DNA of 22,657 nt from Bacteroidales bacterium (lineage in GTDB: Bacteria; Bacteroidota; Bacteroidia; Bacteroidales; Muribaculaceae), in the NCBI GenBank assembly GCA_900770215.1, contig CAAGJW010000013.1, positions 1 through 22,657 of the forward strand. Reading direction: 5' to 3'. Positions within the stretch are counted from its first letter, which is position 1; the number at the start of each line of letters is the position of its first letter. Shown here piece after piece: positions 16,512 to 22,657 of this stretch. Both the position numbers and the translations under genes were made by a program. The notes under the pieces are model-generated. The model had not been told where the DNA came from, searched no databases, and saw only the letters and a list, made by a program, of their open reading frames with translations.

Positions 16512-17555
16512 CTATTCCTGAAGCCATGGTATATTTTCATAATCAAGACCTGGCTCATGGGCAAACAGGTCATCGGGAGGCAGGATGCTGCCGCTCTTTG
16601 CCAACCGCCTTATATAGTCGGCCCTGACATCAGCGCGCTCTATCTCTTCCCTTCTTGCACGGCTCATGGCGAGATACTCATCCTCTATTTCAAGTCCGAG
16701 ATATTTCCTTCCCAACAGATTGGCAGCTATGCCGGTAGTGGCGCTGCCGCTGAATGGGTCAAGAATCCAGGCCCCCGGCTTCGTGCTCGCCTCGATGATG
16801 CGCGCCAACAGTCCCAATGGCTTCTGCGTGGGATGCTTGCCGCACGACTTCTCCCACCGTGCAATGGCAGGGAGGTGCCACACGTCGGTCATCTGCTTGT
16901 TGCCGTTGAGTTTCTTCATCAAGTCGTAGTTGAAGTAATGGGGCACTTTGGCAAGTTTCCGCGCCCAGATGATAAACTCGGTGCTGTAGGTGAAATACCG
17001 GCAGGAGATATTGGGTGGCGGGTTGGTCTTGGCCCAGGTCACCACGTTGAGAATCTTGAAGCCAAGGCGAATCAACTGCTGCTGGACGCTGAAGATGTTG
17101 TGATAGGTGCCCGAAATCCATATCGTGGCATTATCTTTCATGTGAGCACGCACTGATGTCAGCCACCGCAGATTAAATGCATCCATCTCCTGCGGTGTCT
17201 TTGGCTTATCCCAGTCACCCTTATCTACGCACACAACCTTTCCGCTCTGATAGCTGATGCCACCAGAAGAAAGAAAATAGGGCGGGTCGGCAAACACAAT
17301 GTCGAAGCCAAAAGAGAACTTCGACAGCGTGTCGTTGCAGTCACCCTGAATGAGGGTAAAGTCGTGGGAGGGAGATTTATAGTAAGGCTGATTCTTATCA
17401 GCAATAATATCTGTAGAAACATAATCATCAGCCGAAAGTATAATGCCACTGTCATGATACAAGCGTTTGATAGCCAATTCTGCATCCTTCTGCGAATCGG
17501 CCTCTACCTGCAAAGTTCTTGCAAGCGTCTCGTTGATCGTGACATTGTACTTCAT
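16512..17555 (-). CDS. Site-specific adenine DNA methyltransferase, DpnA (M.DpnIIB)-like, with N-terminal DpnD/PcfM-like domain
   Basis: This 347-residue enzyme transfers a methyl group from SAM to adenine in DNA. Catalytic motif IV is FADPPYFLSSGG (DPPY at 90-93) and SAM-binding motif I is DPFSGSATTGIAA at 266-278. The order IV before I marks a beta-class enzyme. Further stretches (VDKGDWDKP, WISGTYHNI, ISCRYFTYSTE, GKHPTQKP) closely recall the DpnII second methylase, which methylates GATC. Residues 1 to ~52 (KYNVTINETLARTLQVEADS) look like a DpnD/PcfM-type small domain, not a usual part of such methylases. It follows the putative nuclease gene on the same strand across a 165-nt AT-rich gap with its own promoter. 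The specificity is inferred. Confidence 0.9.
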   Translation of the reverse strand: MKYNVTINETLARTLQVEADSQKDAELAIKRLYHDSGIILSADDYVSTDIIADKNQPYYKSPSHDFTLIQGDCNDTLSKFSFGFDIVFADPPYFLSSGGISYQSGKVVCVDKGDWDKPKTPQEMDAFNLRWLTSVRAHMKDNATIWISGTYHNIFSVQQQLIRLGFKILNVVTWAKTNPPPNISCRYFTYSTEFIIWARKLAKVPHYFNYDLMKKLNGNKQMTDVWHLPAIARWEKSCGKHPTQKPLGLLARIIEASTKPGAWILDPFSGSATTGIAANLLGRKYLGLEIEDEYLAMSRARREEIERADVRADYIRRLAKSGSILPPDDLFAHEPGLDYENIPWLQE

Positions 17556-17565
17556 AATTCATGTA

Positions 17566-17573
17566 CAAAATTA
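17566..17573 (-). promoter_or_regulatory. -7 element TAATTTTG, overlapped closely by GATC sites
   Basis: A TAnnTTTG match only 10 nt before the methyltransferase ATG, implying a very short leader. A GATC at 17575-17578 sits one base upstream of it. Three more lie within 60 nt, at 17602, 17622 and 17632, a fourth is at 17710, and one is inside the gene at 17535. Methylation could therefore tune the promoter. Confidence 0.5.
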
Positions 17574-17720
17574 CGATCAAATTTGCTGGTATCGGTTAAT
17601 AGATCAATCGTTAACTTTATAGATCAAAAATGATCATTACAGCCAATATACAACTGATTGAATATTAGTATTTTGTTAAAATAAATATTAAGCAAATAAG
17701 TTAATAATTGATCACATATT

Positions 17721-18461
17721 TCAGATTCTGTCAGCTTTCGTTTTCAACCAACACATCATTTCATATTCCTTACTGACCGTCTCGTAACTACTGAATTTTA
17801 TTCTGTCTTTCATTTCTTTAAAAGCAGAGCGATTCATCACCTTGAGAAACTGCTCCTTTCGGCTTTGTGGCGCAACTATATAGAAATGGCTATAGAAATC
17901 GTTTAAATCACAAAACTTTGCAACAGAGTTCTGAATATCGGTAGTATGCTCCACTTCAAAGAAGCTATTGGGCATCATGCGCTCGTTGAACCATATGACA
18001 TCCACAGTGCTGGCACGTTTGGTAAGCTCATTATATGAGAAATCGGGCAGTATGACAGAAGAACAAATATCCACTAAAGGCTTATCAAGAAATTTCCGGT
18101 TCTGATCTTGGGCTGGCACATAGGTATAGTAATGTCTCATGTTGCCAATTTGAATGATAAGCCCCTGATAATAGCCATGAGTGAATAACGTTTCTTCAGC
18201 GCCCTTTTTAGATGTAATGTCAAATTTACGCAATACTTCATCACGGCATTCTTCTAATGCCCACAACCCAGGTTGAATCTTGAATATTTCACTCGATTGC
18301 TGGACGATTCTTCTGATGGATTCATTTGGAGTTTTTGTGCCCCACGAACTTGTATCGACAAGATGATACAGATTGCCAAGGGTTGCATAGCCGCCACATT
18401 TGTGCAAGACGTCGATGACCTGTTGCGTCTGAGTATATTTCTTTTGTTTCATAATCTTCAT
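17721..18461 (-). CDS. Putative restriction endonuclease: winged-helix plus PD-(D/E)XK-like protein
   Basis: This 246-residue protein is AT-rich compared with the rest of the window. Its N-terminal ~70 residues (TQTQQVIDVLHKCGGYATLG through ESIRRIVQQSSEIFKIQPG and GLWALEE) look like a HARE-HTH winged helix, a domain found on some restriction enzymes. The second half has VDVIWFNE, with D154, then SFFEVEHTTDI, with E169-V-E171-H, a divergent PD-(D/E)XK nuclease core lacking the canonical lysine. Being upstream of a solitary methyltransferase on the same strand, it is the likely restriction partner. Its ATG overlaps the stop of a 42-residue ORF (TAATG), implying translational coupling. An alternative start three codons in is MKQKKYTQ. 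It could instead be a regulator or a non-catalytic homologue. Confidence 0.65.
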   Translation of the reverse strand: MKIMKQKKYTQTQQVIDVLHKCGGYATLGNLYHLVDTSSWGTKTPNESIRRIVQQSSEIFKIQPGLWALEECRDEVLRKFDITSKKGAEETLFTHGYYQGLIIQIGNMRHYYTYVPAQDQNRKFLDKPLVDICSSVILPDFSYNELTKRASTVDVIWFNERMMPNSFFEVEHTTDIQNSVAKFCDLNDFYSHFYIVAPQSRKEQFLKVMNRSAFKEMKDRIKFSSYETVSKEYEMMCWLKTKADRI

Positions 18462-18589
18462 TATTTCAAAAGTTTCCTGCCTCCTGTTTCTTCAAGTATT
18501 CGCATTTGCTGTATTGCAATATGATTGAGCTTGATGAGCCACTCCGACTGTGCCATGCCATCATTGATAAATGGTTTTGCTTTAATCAT
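18461..18589 (-). CDS. Small 42-residue ORF leading the restriction-modification operon
   Basis: The product starts MIKAKPFINDGMAQSEWLIK and ends ETGGRKLLK. It has no signal peptide or HTH and is not recognised. Support comes from a strong promoter 26 nt upstream (TATATTTG with TTG 21 nt before it), an ATG start, and a stop whose last base pair overlaps the nuclease ATG (TAATG). It may be a leader peptide that sets nuclease translation, a small control or toxin-like protein, or a remnant of a larger gene. Its amphipathic middle (SEWLIKLNHIAIQQMRIL) could form a helix. Confidence 0.5.
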   Translation of the reverse strand: MIKAKPFINDGMAQSEWLIKLNHIAIQQMRILEETGGRKLLK

Positions 18590-18614
18590 CTTGGATTATT
18601 GTTATATGACATTG

Positions 18615-18622
18615 CAAATATA
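18615..18622 (-). promoter_or_regulatory. Strong Bacteroidota promoter, TTG-N21-TATATTTG
   Basis: An exact -7 element TATATTTG is preceded at 21 nt by TTG (at about 18644-18646), matching the usual -33/-7 spacing. It lies 26 nt before the small ORF and probably drives that ORF and the nuclease. Confidence 0.75.
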
Positions 18623-18820
18623 CGTGCTTTTTTACATGTCTGCCAATTTTTGAGCCTATAATATAATATGTTACCAATAACACTTATATTTATGTAAGGT
18701 CGTAAATCGAAGTCGCCAAAGCTCTTGACTTAATACCAGATTGGAGAGAGACCGAGGCTCTTGTGAAGCCTGTCCCAATCCGCCATTAAGCCTCGAGCGC
18801 CAAAAAAAAATATTGGGCCA

Positions 18821-18856
18821 TTCAAAACGAAGTTTTTTTGGCACTTCGTTATTGAA
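18821..18856. other. Hairpin in the gap left of the lipoprotein gene
   Basis: A 13-bp stem, TTCAAAACGAAGT against ACTTCGTT-A-TTGAA with one bulged A, closes a loop containing TTTTTTGGC. It lies in the 18623-18948 gap, which otherwise shows only the right direct repeat and the lipoprotein promoter. It could be a boundary structure or a non-coding RNA; no gene was found there. Confidence 0.5.
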
Positions 18857-18877
18857 TCTTCAATGCCTGCGCCCCCT

Positions 18878-18905
18878 GGGCGGGTAAAATGCAGGCGACT
18901 TTGCC
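18878..18905. repeat. Right copy of direct repeat flanking the AT-rich island
   Basis: It matches 16404-16434 over TAAAATGCAGGCGACT and its flanks. The pair brackets the methyltransferase/nuclease island. It could alternatively be a dispersed genomic repeat that happens to lie on both sides. Confidence 0.8.
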
Positions 18906-18925
18906 TGTGATTCAACTTTTTTTCT

Positions 18926-18933
18926 TACTTTAG
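18926..18933 (+). promoter_or_regulatory. Probable -7 element TACTTTAG
   Basis: One mismatch from TAnnTTTG, with TTTG 22 nt upstream at 18900-18903, inside the end of the right direct repeat. It sits 48 nt before the lipoprotein ATG. Confidence 0.45.
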
Positions 18934-18981
18934 CAAAACCAAAACGACATGACACAATACATAATAATTAACGACTACAAG

Positions 18982-19782
18982 ATGAAAAAAGCACTTCTAC
19001 TCCTCTCGCTGCTGTGCACTGCGGCAGCCTTCACGGCCTGCGACGACGATGACCCGGCCGATTACCTCACTATCGACGACACCGCTGTGCACGCCATCAT
19101 TGCCAAGGGCGACTCGCTGGTGAGCACCACGCAGGCCCTGATGAGCGCCAAGCTGGCCAAGAGCGACAACGACCTGGAGATCCACGTCAAGCAGTTCACC
19201 TTCAGCGGCGAGACGGGCACCACCGACTTCGATCTCGACGACTTCACGGTGAGCAACGCCACCTATCACTCCTACGACTTCTACCAGACCTCGGCCCAGG
19301 CCGGCGGCCACGTGATCACCAACATCTCGGGCCACGTCGACACCGAGACCCAGAGCATGACGCTGCGCTTCACCGTCGACGGCACCTATACCGCCATGGC
19401 CCAGACGCCCTACTTCTACTCCACGATAAGCAACAAGCTGGCTTCCTACAACGCCGTGACCGAGCCCTACTACGGCTTCAGCTTCACCAATGTGGGGCTG
19501 GGCAACACCTGGAGCACGACCACTGTGGCCCACAACGTGACCCTGGGCGGCACCGCCTACAAGGCTGTGACACTCACCCCCGAGGGCGACTACAGCGTCA
19601 CCGCCTCGGGCCGCGGCTTCACCGTCAAGGCCTCGCAGGCTCGCGCCACGGTGCAGGGCGGCAGCTTCAACGGCACAGTCACCCAACTCGACGAGACCGT
19701 CGACCTGGCGGCCAAGACCTATAGCTTGAGCTTTGAGGTCGACGGCACGCCCCACAAGGCCACCGGCACGCTCAACATATAA
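18982..19782 (+). CDS. Lipoprotein of unknown function, beta-rich
   Basis: This 266-residue protein has a lipoprotein signal, MKKALLLLSLLCTAAAFTAC, with lipidated C20 followed by DDDD. The acidic residues right after the Cys suggest surface export in Bacteroidota. The mature part is beta-rich, with two similar stretches (SGHVDTETQSMTLRFTVDGT and DETVDLAAKTYSLSFEVDGT), perhaps an internal duplication or calycin-like barrel. I do not recognise the family with certainty. The start at 18982 follows the promoter element and gives the proper signal, while the ATG at 18949 adds a non-conserved extension. It is monocistronic in this view. Confidence 0.8.
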   Translation: MKKALLLLSLLCTAAAFTACDDDDPADYLTIDDTAVHAIIAKGDSLVSTTQALMSAKLAKSDNDLEIHVKQFTFSGETGTTDFDLDDFTVSNATYHSYDFYQTSAQAGGHVITNISGHVDTETQSMTLRFTVDGTYTAMAQTPYFYSTISNKLASYNAVTEPYYGFSFTNVGLGNTWSTTTVAHNVTLGGTAYKAVTLTPEGDYSVTASGRGFTVKASQARATVQGGSFNGTVTQLDETVDLAAKTYSLSFEVDGTPHKATGTLNI

Positions 19783-19804
19783 AAAATTGTAGCTAAATCA
19801 GGCT

Positions 19805-19918
19805 TGGCGGCGGCGGGCGCGAAATTTCGCGCCCCTACAATTATGATACAATGCGTGGGACGCGGACGGCCACAAGGGCCGCACCCTGCCAGTCGCCGAA
19901 AACGGGGCTGCCTGGCGG
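19805..19918. repeat. Direct repeat pair, copy 1 (~114 bp)
   Basis: From TGGCGGCGGGCGCGAAATTT to CCTGGCGG it matches 20071-20182 nearly base for base. It contains a perfect 20-base palindrome (19815-19834, GGGCGCGAAATTTCGCGCCC) and a GGACGGCCACAAGGGCC segment whose inverse lies at 19996-20020 between the copies. No gene was found in 19783-20218. Confidence 0.85.
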
Positions 19919-19995
19919 CGGGTGCATCCTTTCGTGCGTTTTCCGTGGTTGAATGTTTCGCGTGCTGGTGGCGTGGCGACGTTTTGCCCACATGC

Positions 19996-20020
19996 AGGGT
20001 GCGGCCCTTGTGGCCGTCCG
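19996..20020. repeat. Inverted partner of the repeat-pair core
   Basis: These 25 bases are the exact reverse complement of 19863-19887 (CGGACGGCCACAAGGGCCGC onward), so the spacer holds an oppositely oriented partial copy. Confidence 0.8.
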
Positions 20021-20070
20021 TGCCCAAACACACACGCCGGCGGGGCCGCCCACGGCAAATGTTACCATTG

Positions 20071-20182
20071 TGGCGGCGGGCGCGAAATTTTGCGCCCCTA
20101 CAATTATGATACAATGCGTGGGGCGGCGGACGGCCACAAGGGCCGCGCCCTGCCACACGCCGAAAACGGGGTTGCCTGGCGG
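20071..20182. repeat. Direct repeat pair, copy 2 (~112 bp)
   Basis: It matches copy 1 over its length. Its palindrome has one mismatch (20078-20097, GGGCGCGAAATTTTGCGCCC), and the copy lies 153 bp beyond the first. Confidence 0.85.
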
Positions 20183-20218
20183 AGCGACTGTCGGGGTGCC
20201 CGCTCAGTTGGAGGGCTG

Positions 20219-21403
20219 CTATGGCAAGAGCCTCAAATGACGGAAATTGCAGTAGCCATCGATGCTCTGGCCATTCTCCTGCGTGCCGTCGTAGACGACG
20301 GTCGTGCGCTTCAGTCGGTCGCCCAAAATAGATTTCAAATAGCGCAGATGCTTGAAATAATCGGCATTGTAGGTCATGCTCGCTTTGATCTCATAGGCTT
20401 CGATACTGCCGTCGTCAACAGCTCTCAGCACATCGACCTCGCGTTGCGACTTGTCGCGATAGAAGAAGAGGCTCTCTTCGTGACCCCGGTTGCAACCGTG
20501 TTTCACGATGTCGTTCACCACCAAGTTCTCCATCAGGTTTCCGCGCAGCGGGTGCACGTCGAGCTGCTCGATGCTGTTGATGCCGAGCAGATAGGCGGCA
20601 AGCCCCGTGTCGTAGAAATACAGTTTCGGGGTCTTGGTGAGCCGTTTGCCTAAATTGGCATGGTAGGGATGCAGCAGGTACACAACATAGGAGGCAGCCA
20701 ACACGCTCAGCCAATTTTTCACAGTGGGTACGCTCACGCCCACCTCTATCGAGAGTGCCGAGGCGTTGAACTCCTGCCCGATGCACCCTGCAGCGAGCCT
20801 GATGAAAGTTTGGAAGGCTTGGAGGTCTTTCACGTTGATGAGCGAGCGCAAATCGCGCTCTATATAGGTAGTGTAGTAGTTGGAAAGCAGGATTTGCCTG
20901 CCTCGCAGGTCGGTGGTCCACACGGCAGGATAGCCCCCTCGCAACAACAGCTCAGATGTGCTCACCTCGCCACGGTGGGCAAGAATCTCTCGCGTGGAAA
21001 GTGGCAGCAACGACACTACTGCCGTTCGTCCTGCCATCGATTGCGCTACGTGTTGCATGAGTGAGAAGTTGTTGCTGCCCGTGACGAGGAAATGCCGGTT
21101 GCCTCCTTCAATACGGTCGTTGTCAACCTCTACCTGCAGATAAGAGAATATTTCAGGAAAGTTTTGTGCCTCATCGATGATGACCCCTTGGGGGTATTTA
21201 GCCAAAAACGCCTTTGGGTCATTGCGCACCTCGGCAAGGGTGGAAAAATCCTCAAGGTTGGTGTAGGGCAGGTCAGAAAACACCTTGCGACATAGCGTAG
21301 TCTTGCCCGACTGGCGAGGCCCTGTCAACGTAATCACCGGCAAATAGTGGAAAAGATCAGAAAGATAGCTTGACATCTCTCTGTGTATTAAACCGTTGTG
21401 CAT
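20219..21403 (-). CDS. AAA-family ATPase with DUF4143 C-terminus
   Basis: This 394-residue cytosolic protein has an AAA_14 N-terminal domain: Walker A GPRQSGKTT at 28-36 and Walker B GVIIDEAQ at about 73-80 (D77, E78), with the sensor-like stretch VTGSNNFSL. A DUF4143 C-terminal half includes SQREVDVLRAV, then YEIKASMTY, which resembles a PD-(D/E)XK-like D...E-x-K pattern. Bacteroidota carry many such stand-alone ATPases of unknown role. The start at 21403 (MHNGLIHREM) keeps the family's usual N-terminal I-x-R-E segment and follows a TAAATTTG element closely. An alternative start is 21376 (MSSYLSDL), which has GAGAG just before it. Confidence 0.88.
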   Translation of the reverse strand: MHNGLIHREMSSYLSDLFHYLPVITLTGPRQSGKTTLCRKVFSDLPYTNLEDFSTLAEVRNDPKAFLAKYPQGVIIDEAQNFPEIFSYLQVEVDNDRIEGGNRHFLVTGSNNFSLMQHVAQSMAGRTAVVSLLPLSTREILAHRGEVSTSELLLRGGYPAVWTTDLRGRQILLSNYYTTYIERDLRSLINVKDLQAFQTFIRLAAGCIGQEFNASALSIEVGVSVPTVKNWLSVLAASYVVYLLHPYHANLGKRLTKTPKLYFYDTGLAAYLLGINSIEQLDVHPLRGNLMENLVVNDIVKHGCNRGHEESLFFYRDKSQREVDVLRAVDDGSIEAYEIKASMTYNADYFKHLRYLKSILGDRLKRTTVVYDGTQENGQSIDGYCNFRHLRLLP

Positions 21404-21411
21404 AAAGTGGA

Positions 21412-21419
21412 CAAATTTA
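21412..21419 (-). promoter_or_regulatory. Bacteroidota -7 element TAAATTTG
   Basis: A TAnnTTTG match 8 nt before the ATG at 21403. Either the leader is very short or translation starts at 21376. Confidence 0.5.
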
Positions 21420-21555
21420 AAGTTCAACTTTAGATTTGGCAAATATAGCGATTCACAACGAGAAGACCAAAATACCAACCCACTTTATTCTTTGTGTGAA
21501 GCCAAAAAGGCAAGGAGCTGAAAAAGGTGATTGCTGCCGATGCGTTTTATCATGC

Positions 21556-21589
21556 AATGCAGCCTGCCGGCGACCCGGCGGGCTGCATT
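21556..21589. other. Strong hairpin in the AAA / Crp-Fnr intergenic region
   Basis: A 15-bp stem with one mismatch (21556-21570 with 21575-21589) closes a 4-nt loop. It is followed by no U-tract on either strand. It lies in the 400-bp gap between two divergent genes, where no gene could be supported. It may be a small RNA, a regulatory structure or a decayed repeat. Confidence 0.55.
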
Positions 21590-21811
21590 GGTTGTGGGCA
21601 AGGGGCGATATTGTCGCGGGCCAGTGCCGCTATCACCGCCTGCCCAGGAGGGGCGGGGGCAATCGTTTTTTTGGGTCGAAATTTTGAAAATGAGGATTTT
21701 TTTGCGACCTTTATGCCAGGCAAGCGGCCGTGGGGGTGCTGCCTGTGCTGGAAAATTTTGGAGGCCCGCGGCGTGCTTGCCTATTGTGGATGATTTAAAA
21801 TGTTATGACTC

Positions 21812-22408
21812 ATGCCTACTGATATTGCTGAAAGCGACCGCACGAGGCTCATAGAGCTGCTGCGCAAAGAGTCGAGCAACGCGGTGCCCGACGCCGTGCT
21901 CGATGAGTTTATCGGCCTGGGCCAGGTCGTGGAGCTGCCTGCTCAGGCCCCGCTGGTGGCCGAGGGCGATGTGAACACCAATGTATATGCCCTCATCGAG
22001 GGGGTGCTGCGCTCGTGGCACTGGGACGGCGAGGTGGAGCACACCGACTATTTCGGCATGGCCGGCACGCTGTGTGTGTGCTATCACTGCTACTTGTGGC
22101 ACCACGTGTCGCCCAACACTATCGAGGCTTGCTGCCCCTCGCGCCTGCTGCGCGTGAGCAAGAAGGACTTCGACCAGCTGCTGCGCAGCAACAATGACTT
22201 TGCCTGGTGGGTGATAGGCAACCTGCAGTGCCAGAACTACTACTACGAGATGAAGCACAACGTGATAAAGGGCACGGCCCGAGAGCGATATGAGGCGCTG
22301 GTGAAGAACCGCCCCGAGTTGCTGCGCAACGTGCCGCTCAAGGTCATAGCCTCCTACCTGGGCATCACACCGGCCTACTTGTCGCGCCTGCGGGCTAAAA
22401 TAAAGTGA
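21812..22408 (+). CDS. Crp/Fnr-family transcriptional regulator with a Cys/His cluster
   Basis: This 198-residue DNA-binding protein has an N-terminal cyclic-nucleotide-binding-like domain at about 30-125 (PAQAPLVAEGDVNTNVYALI, then EGVLRSW). It ends in a short helix-turn-helix (VPLKVIASYLGITPAYLSRL) typical of Bacteroidota members that lack a long wing. Between the sheet strands lies a cluster, C88-x-C90-x-H92-C93, HH 97-98, CC 107-108, that is not usual for the family and could bind metal, heme or an Fe-S cluster, or sense redox. The cyclic-nucleotide pocket does not show the typical RxA pattern. The ATG at 21812 gives MPTDIAESDR. No clear TAnnTTTG was found upstream. The regulon is unknown. 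Confidence 0.88.
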   Translation: MPTDIAESDRTRLIELLRKESSNAVPDAVLDEFIGLGQVVELPAQAPLVAEGDVNTNVYALIEGVLRSWHWDGEVEHTDYFGMAGTLCVCYHCYLWHHVSPNTIEACCPSRLLRVSKKDFDQLLRSNNDFAWWVIGNLQCQNYYYEMKHNVIKGTARERYEALVKNRPELLRNVPLKVIASYLGITPAYLSRLRAKIK

Positions 22409-22454
22409 CGGCGGCTGCCTGGTCGCGCCTTGTGCACAATACTCCCCGAAAAAA

Positions 22455-22481
22455 GAGCCTCCTGCATCACGCAGAAGGCTC
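22455..22481 (-). terminator. Rho-independent terminator for the T9SS-exported protein gene
   Basis: An 11-bp stem with one G-U-type mismatch (GAGCCTCCTGC with GCAGAAGGCTC) and a 5-nt loop is followed on the minus strand by six Ts (22449-22454), 44 nt past the stop. It may also help end the Crp/Fnr transcript. Confidence 0.85.
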
Positions 22482-22525
22482 AATTACCCTATTATTTCAC
22501 CTGAAATGATTATGAGAATGGCGTT

Positions 22526-22657
22526 TTATTTCACTGCTACCTTGTAGCCACGGCCGGCCACGCGCACGACATAGATGCCTGGATACAGGCTGCCAATCGT
22601 GAGCTTGTCGCCCTGGGGCACGCCGTCGTAGAGGGCAGCGCCCTTGAGGTCGGCAAC
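22526..22657 (-). CDS. 3' end of a T9SS-exported protein (C-terminal sorting domain)
   Basis: Only the last 43 codons are in the window; the gene continues past its edge. The visible product, VADLKGAALYDGVPQGDKLT then GSLYPGIYVVRVAGRGYKVA ending VK, matches the type A C-terminal sorting domain that the type IX secretion system reads and removes. The domain ends in the usual YPGIYVVRV and basic-lysine pattern. The identity of the upstream protein cannot be told. The gene is followed by a good terminator. Confidence 0.8.
   Translation of the reverse strand, partial: VADLKGAALYDGVPQGDKLTIGSLYPGIYVVRVAGRGYKVAVK

Noticed and set aside
16285..16527. N-terminal extension of the nucleoside kinase to 16527
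   Set aside because: The extension is read through a repeat copy and a promoter-like element, overlaps the methyltransferase end, and would exceed the family length.
18730..18915. 61-residue minus-strand frame
   Set aside because: Its start region comes from the right direct repeat, and it has a homopolymer-rich middle, no promoter and no recognised motif.
21436..21854. Short plus-strand frames before the Crp/Fnr gene
   Set aside because: They overlap one another in different frames across a hairpin, show no motif and have no ribosome binding site.

Overview
The window looks like a chromosomal stretch from a GC-rich Bacteroidales bacterium, perhaps Muribaculaceae or Prevotellaceae-like. This is inferred from the many promoter elements of the Bacteroidota type TAnnTTTG just upstream of genes, a T9SS-type C-terminal sorting domain, a TonB-dependent receptor with a carboxypeptidase-regulatory-like N-terminus, a small-type glucose-6-phosphate isomerase, and a nucleoside kinase with a ThrRS-like N-terminus. 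No tRNA, rRNA, CRISPR array or transposase was seen.

Layout. Bases 1-430 are a gene-free mosaic of short GC-rich repeats. From 577 to 5105 on the minus strand lie pgi, a GNAT-like protein in front of it, and a Na/phosphate cotransporter with a PhoU-like tail. From 5341 to 10304 on the plus strand is a set that looks metal-related: a small secreted Cys/His-rich protein, a TonB-dependent receptor, a secreted HMA-domain protein with a Cys-rich tail, and a membrane-anchored AraC-type regulator. A second repeat mosaic fills 10305-10800. From 10896 to 16284 on the minus strand are an acyl-CoA synthetase preceded by an XRE-cupin regulator, an SGNH esterase and a nucleoside kinase. Several of these minus-strand genes end in strong hairpins.

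From 16512 to about 18620 is a visibly AT-richer island. It holds a 42-residue ORF, a winged-helix plus PD-(D/E)XK-like putative nuclease, and an adenine methyltransferase resembling the DpnII/DpnA (GATC) type that carries an N-terminal DpnD/PcfM-like domain. The island is bracketed by an imperfect direct repeat of about 30 bp. GATC sites are dense around the methyltransferase promoter, which suggests a methylation-responsive restriction-modification system. It is the most interesting locus here.

The right end has a lipoprotein, a pair of ~113-bp direct repeats with internal palindromes, an AAA/DUF4143 ATPase, a Crp/Fnr-family regulator with an unusual Cys/His cluster, and the 3' end of a T9SS-exported protein with its terminator.

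All functions are read from sequence motifs and remembered family features; no database search was possible.
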